This document shows, piece by piece, positions 42,454-52,418 of a stretch of DNA of 64,000 bases. Location: positions 113,513 to 177,512 of the forward strand of contig NZ_JAHSTV010000014.1 of assembly GCF_019145235.1 (NCBI RefSeq), given 5' to 3'. How positions within the stretch are numbered: the stretch's first letter is position 1; each line of letters opens with the position of its first letter. The stretch is from Pseudomonas farris (lineage in GTDB: Bacteria; Pseudomonadota; Gammaproteobacteria; Pseudomonadales; Pseudomonadaceae). The position numbers and the translations under genes are program-made. The notes under the pieces were generated by a model. The model was not told where the DNA came from and did not search any database. It was given only the letters and a program-made list of their open reading frames with translations.

Positions 42454-42993
42454 TCAGCGTAAATAGGCGCGTTGCACACAAACGCGCCGATCGATTGCTT
42501 GTCTCAGTCGCTCCTTGTGGTCTGCCCATACCTTGGGATCGACTTTAGACGCTCGCATGAGGTTCAACATGGCCGCCTTGGCGGCCAGGTATTCCGACCA
42601 AGCGTCTTCGCATCTGAGCTTCAAACGCTCATGCTCGCTCATTTCCATCCGCCGCAACGCCAGTACCGACTCATCGGTGATGACCGGGCCTAGCGCCAAC
42701 TGCACCCGATGCGGTGCGACGAACCCCTTTGTGTCCGCCATTATCTCCCTGGCTCGCTGAGCCCCCCACTTCAACGCCGCGCAGTAAGGCTCTTCGCGGT
42801 CCCTGTCGTGAAACTCCTCACACAGCATGACCCCATGATCATCGTAAATACCTATGAACACCTGGGTGACACCTTCATGACTCACCCGCACCCGCACTTC
42901 CACTTGCACGCCATCGCTGAGCACTTCTTCATGAGTGTGGAGAGGTAACCGGTTATCGGTCCATAACCAGAACCGCGCGCCTCTGTGTCGCAT
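42454..42993 (-). CDS. Conserved hypothetical protein
   Basis: 179 residues from ATG 42993 behind AAGGAG. The N-terminal half is beta-rich (VQVEVRVRVSHEGVTQVFIGIYDDHGVMLCEEFHDR), the C-terminal half helical and basic (HERLKLRCEDAWSEYLAAKAAMLNLMRASKVDPKVWADHKERLRQAIDRR). No signal or membrane segment. I do not recognise a family. Its stop is 15 bases from the end of the hybrid kinase (convergent). Confidence 0.6.
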   Translation of the reverse strand: MRHRGARFWLWTDNRLPLHTHEEVLSDGVQVEVRVRVSHEGVTQVFIGIYDDHGVMLCEEFHDRDREEPYCAALKWGAQRAREIMADTKGFVAPHRVQLALGPVITDESVLALRRMEMSEHERLKLRCEDAWSEYLAAKAAMLNLMRASKVDPKVWADHKERLRQAIDRRVCVQRAYLR

Positions 42994-43071
42994 TGCTTGG
43001 CTCCTTGTGGAGTGAGCAGTAAGGCACAGCAATGACAGACTTTCCATGTAGGTCGTCGGGTGGTTCGGGCG

Positions 43072-43115
43072 TAAAAAAAACCGCCAAAGCAGAGGCTCTA
43101 GCGGGCGTTTTTAAC
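43072..43115 (-). terminator. Terminator facing left, without an intact gene before it
   Basis: ACCGCC-AAAGC-AGAGGCTCTA-GCGGGCG(T)... with a run of eight A at 43074-43081; on the minus strand it is a hairpin followed by T8. It stands upstream of the 179-residue gene, so it must end a transcript that comes from the right. Confidence 0.7.
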
Positions 43116-43190
43116 AGCTGAATGCTGAGATTTGATGAAGTCCAAGAGCCGGTATTCCTCAGCCAGACCATGCCCCACTTGGGTTTCAGC
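43098..43190 (-). pseudogene. Possible 3' remnant of a lost gene
   Basis: A 30-codon open stretch reads AETQVGHGLAEEYRLLDFIK... and ends NAR-stop inside the terminator at 43072-43115, as a true gene end would. It has no ATG and is closed upstream by TGA at 43191-43193, beyond which the frame continues with gene-like residues (ALNNGLVE). The natural reading is the tail of a decayed gene; a 26-residue GTG-started peptide is the other option. Confidence 0.3.
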
Positions 43191-43728
43191 TCATTCGACC
43201 AAGCCATTATTGAGTGCCTCTGGCCCCCTTCGCCAAAAACAAATCGACATAATATTGACACCCAAATACCCGCCTGTCGGAATATTGGCACACCGCACTG
43301 TTAGCTGCGGTTAACACCTTTACAAAGCCTGCCCCCACAACTAAACACACATCAAACTGATATCAGGAAAGGCCGTATCCCTGAGTCAGTGCTACCTCAA
43401 AACACGGCCTCATCCAGCCATTATTTCAGGAGTCCCTGCCACATGGGTGCTCTCAGTCTATTGCGTGCCATGTGCAGCGCAGCCCCAGCTTCGGGCTCAC
43501 ATTCGCCCGACCTGTCCTGCAATCCGCTCCTCAAGCGCGGCGAATTTTTCCATCCTCGCAATACCCACGCGCCTCTGCCTACAGCGCCTGGCCCGTCAGG
43601 CCGGCGATGTCCGGCGGCCGCCTCGCACCACTCTTGAACTACCTGAGCGGTGCAAGAACCGGACTTCGTCCTGTTAGCAGTCCCTAGCGATTCTAAAAAT
43701 AAAAAAATGGCATTTTCGGGAGAAAGAC

Positions 43729-46700
43729 ATGGCTACCACCACAACGACCAGCGGCGGCACCGTTACTTCGCTTTCCAACACTCCGCAGGCGCAGGACGAC
43801 ATTTTCACTACCGGTGTTATTGGCACGAGCACCGCGGACATCACAGAAGACCTGCTGGGGGTCGTGTACCTGGACGTCATGTCCAATGACCTCGGCGGCA
43901 GCGCAAAGACATTGTGGTCACTGGATGACGCGACCAGTCTTTCCACTGCCACCAAGATTTATGCGCCGGCCGATCTCCTGATCCAGGACACAGGCAGAAT
44001 TGAGGCGACAAGTACTGACACCAGTTTCAACGGGGCAAAGATCTGGATTACGTCGGATGGCAAGGTCGGCTACGACGCCGCAACGTTGTCGACTGCTTTC
44101 AAGGCACAACTCCAGTCACTTGCCGCTGGAGCGTCCCTGACGGACAGCTTTACTTATGCGATTCGTCTCGGCAACGGCACGCTCAGCTGGGCCACTGCGC
44201 AGGTGCAGTTCGCTGGCGTGAATGACAGTGTGACGATGAGCATCGGCGTTCAGGCTGGCACGGTAACCGAAGATGCGACCACGACGCCGAGCCCGACCGA
44301 CTCGCTGAGCACCTCGGGCACTATTGCCTTTAGCGATGTTGACCTGAGTGACACGCATACCGCCTCTTTCGTGGCTGCGGGAGGCAATGCCACCGCGCTG
44401 GGCAACTTCACCCTTGCATCAGTCACTGAAGCGGCCAACGCAGCCGACGGCACGGTTAACTGGACTTACGCCCTGGATAATGCGGCAGCCCAATCCCTGG
44501 CCCAGGGGCAGACAGTTACTGAAGCCTATGTGGTCACCATCAATGATGGGCATGGCTCGTCGACCACGCAGAATGTGACTATCTCCATCACCGGCACCAA
44601 CGATCAGGTGCAGATCACCAGCGGTGTGCAGGCCGGCGATGCCGGGGAAGACAGCGCCGACTACGCGGCCAGCGGCAGCATCACCTTCACCGACGTCGAC
44701 CTGATCGACACCCACAGCGTCACCGTCACGCCGGGCGCTTCCGGTTATCTGGGCAACTTCACCACCGATCCACTGAGCGACAGCACCGGCACGGGAAGCG
44801 GTTCGCTGGGCTGGAACTTTGCGGTGAACAACGCCGCGTTGCAGTTCCTCGGCGAAGGCCAGATCGTCACCCAAACCTATAACGTGGCGATCGGCGACGG
44901 CGCGGTGCAGACCGTGACCATTACGATTACCGGCGACAACGATCAGGTGCAGATCACCAGCGGCGTGCAGGCCGGCGATGCCGTGGAAGACAGCGGCGAC
45001 TACGCGGCCAGCGGCAGCATCACCTTCGCCGACGTCGACTTGATCGACACCCACAGCGTCACCGTCACGCCGGGCGCTTCCGGCTATCTGGGCAACTTCA
45101 CCACCAATCCACTGAGCGACAGCACCGGTACGGGCAGCGGTTCGCTGGGCTGGAACTTCGCGGTGAACAACTCCGCGTTGCAGTTCCTCGGCGAAGGCCA
45201 GATCGTCACCCAAACCTATAACGTGGCGATCGGCGACGGCGCGGTGCAGACCGTGACCATCACGATTACCGGCGACAACGATCAGGTGCAGATCACCAGC
45301 GGCGTGCAGGCTGGCGATGCCGGGGAAGACAGCGGCGACTACGCGGCCAGCGGCAACATCACTTTCACCGACGTCGACCTGATCGACACCCACAGCGTCA
45401 CTGTCACGCCGGGCGCTTCCGGTTATCTGGGCAGCTTCACCACCAATCCACTGAGCGACAGCACCGGTACGGGCAGTGGTTCTCTGGGCTGGAACTTCGC
45501 GGTGAACAACACCGCCCTGCAGTTCCTCGGCGAAGGCCAGAGCGTCACGCAAACCTATAACGTGGCGATCGGCGACGGCGCGGTGCAGACCGTGACCATC
45601 ACCATTACCGGCGACAACGATCAGGTGCAGATCACCAGCGGCGTGCAGGCCGGCGATGCCAAGGAAGACAGCGGCGACTACGCAGCCAGCGGCAACATTA
45701 CCTTCACCGACGTCGACCTGATCGATACCCACAGCGTCAGCGTCACGCCGGGCGCTTCCGGCTATCTGGGCAGCTTCACCACCAATCCACTGAGCGACAG
45801 CACCGGCACGGGCAGCGGTTCGCTGGGCTGGAACTTCGCGGTGAACAACGCCGCCCTGCAGTTCCTCGGCGAAGGCCAGAGCGTCTCGCAAACCTATAAC
45901 GTGGCGATCGGCGACGGCGCGGTGCAGACCGTGACCATCACGATTACTGGCACCAACGACCAGCCGACGCTGACGATTACCGACACCACCGGCGCAATGA
46001 GCGAAGGCAATGGCACGGCCACCCTGAGCGACAGCGGTGCACTAAGCTTTGCCGATCTGGACAGTACCGACACGGTCACCGTGTCGCAGACCGCCAACGG
46101 TGACATCGCCTGGAGCGGCGGCGCCCTCAATGCGACCGTGGCCTCGGCACTGGTAGCTGGTTTCTCGGTCGACCAGAACAGCTGGGACTACAGCAGCAAT
46201 CAGAACCTCGACTTCCTCGGTGCGGGTGAAACCATCACCTTCTCGTACGCGGTGGTCGCTACCGACGACAGCGGCGCGGCTAATGCTGCCTCGGCGACGC
46301 AGACGGTGACCATCACTATCACCGGCACTAACGATGCGCCGGTGCTCAGCTTCGCAACGGGCAACGATGCCGGCGCGGTGCAGGAAGACACCACGCTCAG
46401 CGTCAGCGGTCAGTTCAGTTCGGCCGACATCGATCACGCGGCCACGGCCACTTGGAGCATTGCCGGTACGAATACCGGCATCTACGGTTCGATCGCGGTG
46501 GACAGCACCGGCCAATGGACTTACACCCTGGCCAATGGCACCGATGGTGTCGCCAGTGCAGTGCAGTCGCTGGGGGCTGGCGAAAGTCACGATGAGGTGT
46601 TCAGCGTGCAGGTCAGCGATGGCCTCGGCGGCATGGACACCCAACTGGTGACCGTTACCGTCAGCGGCACTAACGACGCGCCCGTGCTCAGCTTCGCAAC

Positions 46701-49700
46701 GGGCAATGATGCCGGCACGGTGAAGGAAGACACCACGCTCACCGTCAGCGGTCAGTTCAGCTCCGCCGACATCGATCATGCTGCGACGACCACTTGGAGC
46801 ATCGCCGGTACGAATACCGGCACCTACGGTTCGATCGCGGTGGACAGCACCGGCCAATGGACTTACACCCTGGCCAATGGCACCGATGGTGTCGCCAGTG
46901 CAGTGCAGTCGCTGGGGGCTGGCGAAAGTCATGATGAAGTGTTCAGCGTGCAGGTCAGCGATGGCCTCGGCGGCGTAGACACTCAGTTGGTGACCGTCAC
47001 CGTCACCGGCACTAACGACGCGCCCGTGCTCAGCTTCGCAACGGGCAATGATGCCGGCACGGTGAAGGAAGACACCACGCTCACCGTCAGCGGCCAGTTC
47101 AGTTCGGCCGACATCGATCACACTGCCACAGCCACCTGGACAATCAATGGCTTGGCTTCGGGCACTTACGGCTCGATCGCGGTGGACAGCACCGGCCAAT
47201 GGACTTACACCCTGGCCAATGGCACCGATGGTGTCGCCAGTGCAGTGCAGTCGCTGAAGGCTGGAGAAAGTCATGATGAAGTGTTCAGCGTGCAGGTCAG
47301 CGATGGCCTCGGCGGCATGGACACCCAACTGGTGACCGTCACCGTCAGCGGCACTAACGACGCGCCCGTGCTCAGCTTCGCAACGGGCAATGATGCCGGC
47401 ACGGTGAAGGAAGACACCACGCTCAGCGTCAGCGGCCAGTTCAGTTCGGCCGACATCGATCACACTGCCACAGCCACCTGGACAATCAATGGCTTGGCTT
47501 CGGGCACTTACGGCTCGATCGCGGTGGACAGCACCGGCCAATGGACTTACACCCTGGCCAACGGCACCGATGGCATCGCCAGCGCGGTGCAGTCACTGAA
47601 GGTGGGCGAGAGTCATGACGAAGTGTTCAGCGTGCAGGTCAGCGATGGCCTCGGCGGCGTAGACACCCAACTGGTGACCGTTACCGTCAGCGGCACTAAC
47701 GATGCGCCGGTCCTCAGCTTCGCGACAGGCAATGATGCCGGCGCAGTGCAGGAAGACACCACGCTCAGCGTCAGCGGCCAGTTCAGTTCGGCCGACATCG
47801 ATCACGCGGCCACGGCCACTTGGAGCATTGCCGGTACGAATACCGGCACCTACGGTTCGATCGCGGTGGACAGCACCGGCCAATGGACTTACACCCTGGC
47901 CAATGGCACCGATGGTGTCGCCAGTGCGGTGCAGTCACTGAAGGTGGGCGAGAGTCATGACGAAGTGTTCAGCGTGCAGGTCAGCGATGGCCTCGGCGGC
48001 GTAGACACTCAGTTGGTGACCGTCACCGTCAGCGGCACTAACGACGCGCCCGTGCTCAGCTTCGCAACGGGCAATGATGCCGGCACGGTGCAGGAAGACA
48101 CCGCGCTCAGCGTCAGCGGCCAGTTCAGCTCGGCCGACATCGATCATGCTGCCACGGCCACCTGGACAATCAATGGCTTGGCTTCGGGCACTTACGGCTC
48201 GATCGCGGTGGACAGCACCGGCCAATGGACTTACACCCTGGCCAATGGCACCGATGGTGTCGCCAGTGCGGTGCAGTCGCTGGGGGCTGGCGAAAGTCAC
48301 GATGAAGTGTTCAGCGTGCAGGTCAGCGATGGCCTCGGTGGCGTAGACACCCAACTGGTGACCGTTACCGTTACCGGTACTAACGATGCGGCCGTGTTGT
48401 CCTCGGCCAACGTCACACTGACCGAAACCAATGCCCCGCTGACCACCAACGGTACGCTGACCATCAGTGACGTCGACAGCGCGGCGACCTTCGTCGCGCA
48501 GCCTGGCACCGCCGGCAGTTATGGCCAGTTCTCCATCGGCACCAATGGTGCCTGGAGCTATGTCGCCAATAACGCCCACAACGAGTTCGTCGCCGGCACC
48601 ACCTACACCGACACCTTCGCGGTGAGCAGCGCCGACGGCACTCTCACTTCGGTCACCGTGCATATCCTCGGGACCAACGATGCTGCGGTGTTGTCCGCCG
48701 ACATTGCCAACCTGACCGAGACCAATGCCCCACTGACCACCAACGGCACCCTCACCATCAGCGACGTCGACAGCGCCGCAACCTTCGTCACCCAGACCAA
48801 CACCGCCGGCAGTTACGGCCAGTTCTCCATCGGCACTAATGGTGCTTGGACCTATGTCGCCAATACCACCCACAACGAGTTCGTCGCCGGCACCACCTAC
48901 ACCGACACCTTCGCGGTGAGCAGCGCCGATGGCACCCTCACTTCAGTCACCGTGCATATCCTCGGCACCAACGATGCCGCGGTGTTGTCCGCCGACATCG
49001 CCAACCTGACCGAGACCAATGCCCCACTGACCACCAACGGAACCCTCACCATCAGCGACGTCGACAGCGCCGCAACCTTCGTCACCCAGTCCAACACCGC
49101 CGGCAGCTATGGCCAGTTCTCCATCGGCACTAATGGTGTTTGGACCTATGTCGCCAATACCGCCCACAACGAGTTCGTCGCCGGCACCACCTACACCGAC
49201 ACCTTCGTGGTGAGCAGCGCCGATGGCACCCTCACTTCGGTTACCGTGCATATCCTCGGGACCAACGACGCCGCCGTGCTGTCCGCCGACATCGCCAACC
49301 TGACCGAAACCAATGCCCCGCTGACCACCAACGGCACCCTCACCATCAGCGACGTCGACAGCGCCGCAACCTTCGTCGCCCAGTCCAACACCGCCGGCAG
49401 CTATGGCCAGTTCTCCATCGGCACTAATGGTGCCTGGAGCTATGTCGCCGACTCCGCCCACAACGAGTTCGCTGCAGGCACCACCTACATCGACACTTTC
49501 TCAGTGAGCAGCGCCGATGGCACCCTCACCTCGGTCACCGTCAATATCCTCGGGACCAACGACGCCGCCGTGCTGTCCTCAGCCAGCATCACGCTGACCG
49601 AGACCAATGCCCCGCTGACCACAGCTGGCACCCTCACCATCAGCGACGTCGACAACCCGGAAACCTTCCAGGCCCAATCCGGCACCGCCGGCGCCAACGG

Positions 49701-52335
49701 AACCTTCGCCATCAATACCGCGGGCAACTGGAGCTATACCGCCAACTCGGCATTCAACGCACTGAATGTCGGCGACAGCCTGACCGATACCTTCACGGTA
49801 CTCAGTGCCGACGGCACCGCGACCGCGGTGACGGTCACCATTAACGGCAGCAACGACTCCCCGACGATCACCTCCAACGGTGGTGGTGCGACGGCCTCGG
49901 TCAGCGTGGCGGAAAACACCACGGCAGTCACGACGGTGGTGGCAACTGACGTTGATCTTCCGGCACAAACGCTGAGCTACTCGATCCTGAATACGGCCGG
50001 GACGGACTTCAGCAAGTTCTCGATCAGTTCGAGCGGAGTGCTGACGTTCAATTCGGCGCCGGATTACGAAAATGCCCAGGATGTCGGTGACGCTGACGGT
50101 GACAACGCCTATGTTGTGGACGTTCAGGTGGCCGACGGCAATGGCGGAACCGACACCCAGACGATTACGGTAAACGTGCAGAACGTAGTTGAGACTCCAG
50201 TTGATATGACACCGCCAGCGTCACCGACTGGGCTGACTTACAACAAGACCGGTGGCCCAAACCATAAGCTTTCAGGGAGCGCCGAGGCAAATTCATCCAT
50301 TAAGGTTTACCTGGACAATGGCAACGGCGTATTTGGCGCCGGCGACACAGAAATTGGGACCGGAACGACCAATACCGGCGGTCAATTCGCCAATATCGAT
50401 TTGGAGGACAAGTTTACGGGTACCAAGACGCTATTTGTCACGGCTACGGACGCGGCAGGCAACGTTAGTGCTGCAACAAGCATTAGCCTGACTTACCCTG
50501 CGGGAGTGTCCGGAGAAGCGATAAACCTTGCGATTGCCGATCCATCAGCAGGCCTGAGCGACAGCTTTGTTGTCACAGTTACCAACGTTCCATCAAATTG
50601 GATTCTAAACACCGGAACCAACAACGGCGACGGCAGCTGGACCGTGCAGACCAATGATCCCGGCGCATTGACCGTGACAACACCAGAAGGCTTCACGGGC
50701 GCCGCGGTGCTCCACATCAACATGACTTGGACCAACGCCGACGGCAGTGTGGGCAGTTCCTATGTGTTCAATAACGTCGAAGCCTTTGCCCCCGGCACTC
50801 CAATCTTCGCCTTGTCCGCCGACGATAACCTGACTGGCTCGTCCGGTGCCGACACCTTCGTCTTCGCCCAGCCGATCGGCAACAACCAGATCTACAGTTT
50901 CGATGTCACGGCGGACAAGATCGACTTGATCGGCTTCGCGGGCGTCACCAACTTTGCTGATTTGAGTATCACTAACGACGCCAACGGCAATGCGCTGGTC
51001 AGCATCAGCTCCGGCCAGTCGGTCACCCTTAAAGGTGTCGATGCCGCTAACTTGAGCGAAGCGAACTTCCAGTTCGATGTGGATCCGGTCATGACCAATA
51101 CCGGTACCCTCACCATTGCCGACGGCGCGATCATGCCGTTCGGTGGCAGCATTCATAATAGCGGCACCATCGAACTCGGCTCCACTGGCAGCGAGACCAA
51201 TCTTGAGATTCTGTTCCGTGGCGCGACCTTGACCGGTGGCGGCCAGGTGCAGCTATCCGACAGCGCGCAAAATGTGATTTTCGGCGGCAGTGCCGACACC
51301 GTCCTGACCAACGTCGACAACCGTATTTCCGGCGCCGGCCAGTTGGGTGCCGGGCAGATGGTATTGGTTAATGCGGGGTTGATCCTGGCCAGCGGGCTGA
51401 ACAGCCTGGTGCTCGACACCGGCACCCACACCATCACCAACAGCGGGGTGCTGGAGTCCACAGGTGAAGGCGGCATGACGGTGGTCAGTGCGGTCGACAA
51501 CTCCGGCCACTTATGGGCCAACGGTGGCGACATGCGCCTGCTGGCCGACGTGATGGGCAACGGCAGCGCCACCATCGACGGCGATGCGACACTGACCTTT
51601 TCTGGCGCGGCACACGGGTCCGTCGCGTTCCACGGCGAAGGCGCGGGCACACTGGTGATCGCACAGGCCGAAGCGGCGGGGTCCTTGGTCGGCATCCTCG
51701 GTCTGGAAAGCGATGACATGCTGACCTTCGGCGATCTCGCCTTCGGCGCCAACACCCAGCTCACCTACAGCGCCAACGCCTCTGGCGCCGGCGGTCTGCT
51801 GACAGTGGACGACGGCACGCACCGGGCTGAGGTGAATCTGCTGGGGCACTACACGGTGGAGGACTTCCAGCTCACGAACGGCGAGGCCGGTACCCAAGTC
51901 AGTTACCACGGCGAATCCAGCGGCACACTGGTGGGCAGTATGGCGGCGGACGTACTCAGTGGTGGCGACGGCAACGACATTCTCGCGGGTCGTGGTGGGG
52001 AGGACACACTCAGCGGTGGTGCGGGAGCCGATGTGTTCGCCTACCTCAACGCGGCGGAAGGCGGGGATACCATCCTCGACTACAACTTCGCTGAAGGTGA
52101 CGCGCTCGACCTCTCTGCACTGCTCAGCGCCAACTTCGTTAGCGGCGTCAGCCAGGCGTCCGACTTCGTCCAACTGGCGCAATCAGGCAGCGACATCACC
52201 GTGAAGGTAGATACCGATGGCACAGCCAATGGTGCGAACTTCGCCGATGTGGCGGTCCTTGCCAACACGGGCACGAGCGGCGCCGATCTGGTGCGCACCT
52301 GGTTTGGGGAGGCGGACCATACGCTGACGGCTTGA
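43729..52335 (+). CDS. Giant VCBS/RTX repeat surface protein (type I secreted adhesin)
   Basis: 2868 residues with no Sec signal. A unique N-terminal part (1-290) is followed by three tandem arrays: four 113-residue repeats (about 292-743), six 114-residue repeats (870-1553) and five 98-residue repeats (1553-2042), all of VCBS/cadherin-like type ending in the GTND or GDND motif. Then come a cadherin-like domain, an Ig-like domain (after TPPASPTGLTY), a beta-solenoid-like stretch (2430-2720), RTX nonapeptides (GGDGNDILAGRGGEDTLSGGAGADVF, from about 2745) and a C-terminal type I secretion signal. It lacks the LapA retention module with its LapG cleavage site. No transporter genes are adjacent. 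Confidence 0.85.
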   Translation: MATTTTTSGGTVTSLSNTPQAQDDIFTTGVIGTSTADITEDLLGVVYLDVMSNDLGGSAKTLWSLDDATSLSTATKIYAPADLLIQDTGRIEATSTDTSFNGAKIWITSDGKVGYDAATLSTAFKAQLQSLAAGASLTDSFTYAIRLGNGTLSWATAQVQFAGVNDSVTMSIGVQAGTVTEDATTTPSPTDSLSTSGTIAFSDVDLSDTHTASFVAAGGNATALGNFTLASVTEAANAADGTVNWTYALDNAAAQSLAQGQTVTEAYVVTINDGHGSSTTQNVTISITGTNDQVQITSGVQAGDAGEDSADYAASGSITFTDVDLIDTHSVTVTPGASGYLGNFTTDPLSDSTGTGSGSLGWNFAVNNAALQFLGEGQIVTQTYNVAIGDGAVQTVTITITGDNDQVQITSGVQAGDAVEDSGDYAASGSITFADVDLIDTHSVTVTPGASGYLGNFTTNPLSDSTGTGSGSLGWNFAVNNSALQFLGEGQIVTQTYNVAIGDGAVQTVTITITGDNDQVQITSGVQAGDAGEDSGDYAASGNITFTDVDLIDTHSVTVTPGASGYLGSFTTNPLSDSTGTGSGSLGWNFAVNNTALQFLGEGQSVTQTYNVAIGDGAVQTVTITITGDNDQVQITSGVQAGDAKEDSGDYAASGNITFTDVDLIDTHSVSVTPGASGYLGSFTTNPLSDSTGTGSGSLGWNFAVNNAALQFLGEGQSVSQTYNVAIGDGAVQTVTITITGTNDQPTLTITDTTGAMSEGNGTATLSDSGALSFADLDSTDTVTVSQTANGDIAWSGGALNATVASALVAGFSVDQNSWDYSSNQNLDFLGAGETITFSYAVVATDDSGAANAASATQTVTITITGTNDAPVLSFATGNDAGAVQEDTTLSVSGQFSSADIDHAATATWSIAGTNTGIYGSIAVDSTGQWTYTLANGTDGVASAVQSLGAGESHDEVFSVQVSDGLGGMDTQLVTVTVSGTNDAPVLSFATGNDAGTVKEDTTLTVSGQFSSADIDHAATTTWSIAGTNTGTYGSIAVDSTGQWTYTLANGTDGVASAVQSLGAGESHDEVFSVQVSDGLGGVDTQLVTVTVTGTNDAPVLSFATGNDAGTVKEDTTLTVSGQFSSADIDHTATATWTINGLASGTYGSIAVDSTGQWTYTLANGTDGVASAVQSLKAGESHDEVFSVQVSDGLGGMDTQLVTVTVSGTNDAPVLSFATGNDAGTVKEDTTLSVSGQFSSADIDHTATATWTINGLASGTYGSIAVDSTGQWTYTLANGTDGIASAVQSLKVGESHDEVFSVQVSDGLGGVDTQLVTVTVSGTNDAPVLSFATGNDAGAVQEDTTLSVSGQFSSADIDHAATATWSIAGTNTGTYGSIAVDSTGQWTYTLANGTDGVASAVQSLKVGESHDEVFSVQVSDGLGGVDTQLVTVTVSGTNDAPVLSFATGNDAGTVQEDTALSVSGQFSSADIDHAATATWTINGLASGTYGSIAVDSTGQWTYTLANGTDGVASAVQSLGAGESHDEVFSVQVSDGLGGVDTQLVTVTVTGTNDAAVLSSANVTLTETNAPLTTNGTLTISDVDSAATFVAQPGTAGSYGQFSIGTNGAWSYVANNAHNEFVAGTTYTDTFAVSSADGTLTSVTVHILGTNDAAVLSADIANLTETNAPLTTNGTLTISDVDSAATFVTQTNTAGSYGQFSIGTNGAWTYVANTTHNEFVAGTTYTDTFAVSSADGTLTSVTVHILGTNDAAVLSADIANLTETNAPLTTNGTLTISDVDSAATFVTQSNTAGSYGQFSIGTNGVWTYVANTAHNEFVAGTTYTDTFVVSSADGTLTSVTVHILGTNDAAVLSADIANLTETNAPLTTNGTLTISDVDSAATFVAQSNTAGSYGQFSIGTNGAWSYVADSAHNEFAAGTTYIDTFSVSSADGTLTSVTVNILGTNDAAVLSSASITLTETNAPLTTAGTLTISDVDNPETFQAQSGTAGANGTFAINTAGNWSYTANSAFNALNVGDSLTDTFTVLSADGTATAVTVTINGSNDSPTITSNGGGATASVSVAENTTAVTTVVATDVDLPAQTLSYSILNTAGTDFSKFSISSSGVLTFNSAPDYENAQDVGDADGDNAYVVDVQVADGNGGTDTQTITVNVQNVVETPVDMTPPASPTGLTYNKTGGPNHKLSGSAEANSSIKVYLDNGNGVFGAGDTEIGTGTTNTGGQFANIDLEDKFTGTKTLFVTATDAAGNVSAATSISLTYPAGVSGEAINLAIADPSAGLSDSFVVTVTNVPSNWILNTGTNNGDGSWTVQTNDPGALTVTTPEGFTGAAVLHINMTWTNADGSVGSSYVFNNVEAFAPGTPIFALSADDNLTGSSGADTFVFAQPIGNNQIYSFDVTADKIDLIGFAGVTNFADLSITNDANGNALVSISSGQSVTLKGVDAANLSEANFQFDVDPVMTNTGTLTIADGAIMPFGGSIHNSGTIELGSTGSETNLEILFRGATLTGGGQVQLSDSAQNVIFGGSADTVLTNVDNRISGAGQLGAGQMVLVNAGLILASGLNSLVLDTGTHTITNSGVLESTGEGGMTVVSAVDNSGHLWANGGDMRLLADVMGNGSATIDGDATLTFSGAAHGSVAFHGEGAGTLVIAQAEAAGSLVGILGLESDDMLTFGDLAFGANTQLTYSANASGAGGLLTVDDGTHRAEVNLLGHYTVEDFQLTNGEAGTQVSYHGESSGTLVGSMAADVLSGGDGNDILAGRGGEDTLSGGAGADVFAYLNAAEGGDTILDYNFAEGDALDLSALLSANFVSGVSQASDFVQLAQSGSDITVKVDTDGTANGANFADVAVLANTGTSGADLVRTWFGEADHTLTA
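44602..45957 (+). repeat. Tandem array A in the adhesin: 4 x 339 bp
   Basis: Units begin at 44602, 44941, 45280 and 45619 with the codons for DQVQITSGVQAGDA. Period is exactly 339 bp and the units are nearly identical, differing by a few codons (e.g. GEDSAD, VEDSGD, GEDSGD, KEDSGD). Confidence 0.95.
46336..48387 (+). repeat. Tandem array B in the adhesin: 6 x 342 bp
   Basis: Units begin at 46336, 46678, 47020, 47362, 47704 and 48046 with the codons for APVLSFATGNDAG. Two mid-unit versions alternate: WSIAGTNTG (units 1, 2, 5) and WTINGLASG (units 3, 4, 6), a sign of segment exchange between units. Confidence 0.95.
48385..49854 (+). repeat. Tandem array C in the adhesin: 5 x 294 bp
   Basis: Units begin at 48385, 48679, 48973, 49267 and 49561 at the (GAT/GAC)GCNGCNGTG codons for DAAVLS. 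Units 1-4 are nearly the same (LTETNAPLTTNGTLTISDVDSAATF); the fifth has diverged in its second half. Confidence 0.95.
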
Positions 52336-52372
52336 TGTTGGGCTGGAGTTGAATCCACCGCTGCAGACAGCC

Positions 52373-52411
52373 ACAAAAAAGCCCCACCAGATCACTCTGC
52401 GTGGGGCTTTC
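52373..52411. terminator. Terminator between the adhesin and tRNA-Arg(CCT)
   Basis: AAAAAAGCCCCAC ... GTGGGGCTTT stem. The A run on the left makes it strongest for the minus strand (tRNA); the shorter T run may also stop adhesin transcription. Confidence 0.85.
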
Positions 52412-52418
52412 AAATAGG

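Larger units (their letters stand above)
42994..43728. other. 735-bp region upstream of the giant adhesin
   Basis: Contains a minus-strand terminator (43072-43115), a possible gene remnant next to it (43098-43190), and the leader of the adhesin. GGAGAAAG at 43719-43726 is the adhesin ribosome binding site. The part 43440-43680 has open frames in more than one phase but biased composition and no convincing start; no promoter of standard form was found. The region 43200-43400 is more AT-rich than its surroundings. Confidence 0.5.

Noticed and set aside
42953..43291. 112-codon minus-strand frame upstream of the hypothetical gene at 42454
   Set aside because: It crosses the terminator at 43072-43115 and the likely ribosome binding site of the next gene; its residues are not protein-like. 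The better candidate there is the short tail at 43098-43190 in another frame.
43230..43300. A sigma-54 promoter before the adhesin (TTGGCACACCGCACTG)
   Set aside because: The -24 half fits but the required GC at -12 is absent at the correct distance.
42400..43700. Search for a duplicate of the tRNA-Arg(CCT) 3' end as an attachment site for the adhesin region
   Set aside because: No copy of the GGTGTCCCAGGGCAGG core was seen to the left of the adhesin, so a tRNA-targeted island is not supported by att sites.
44419..48873. Long open frames (about 490, 499 and 312 codons) antisense to the adhesin
   Set aside because: They repeat with the same period as the sense repeats and change with them, so they arise from the sense repeats and codon bias.
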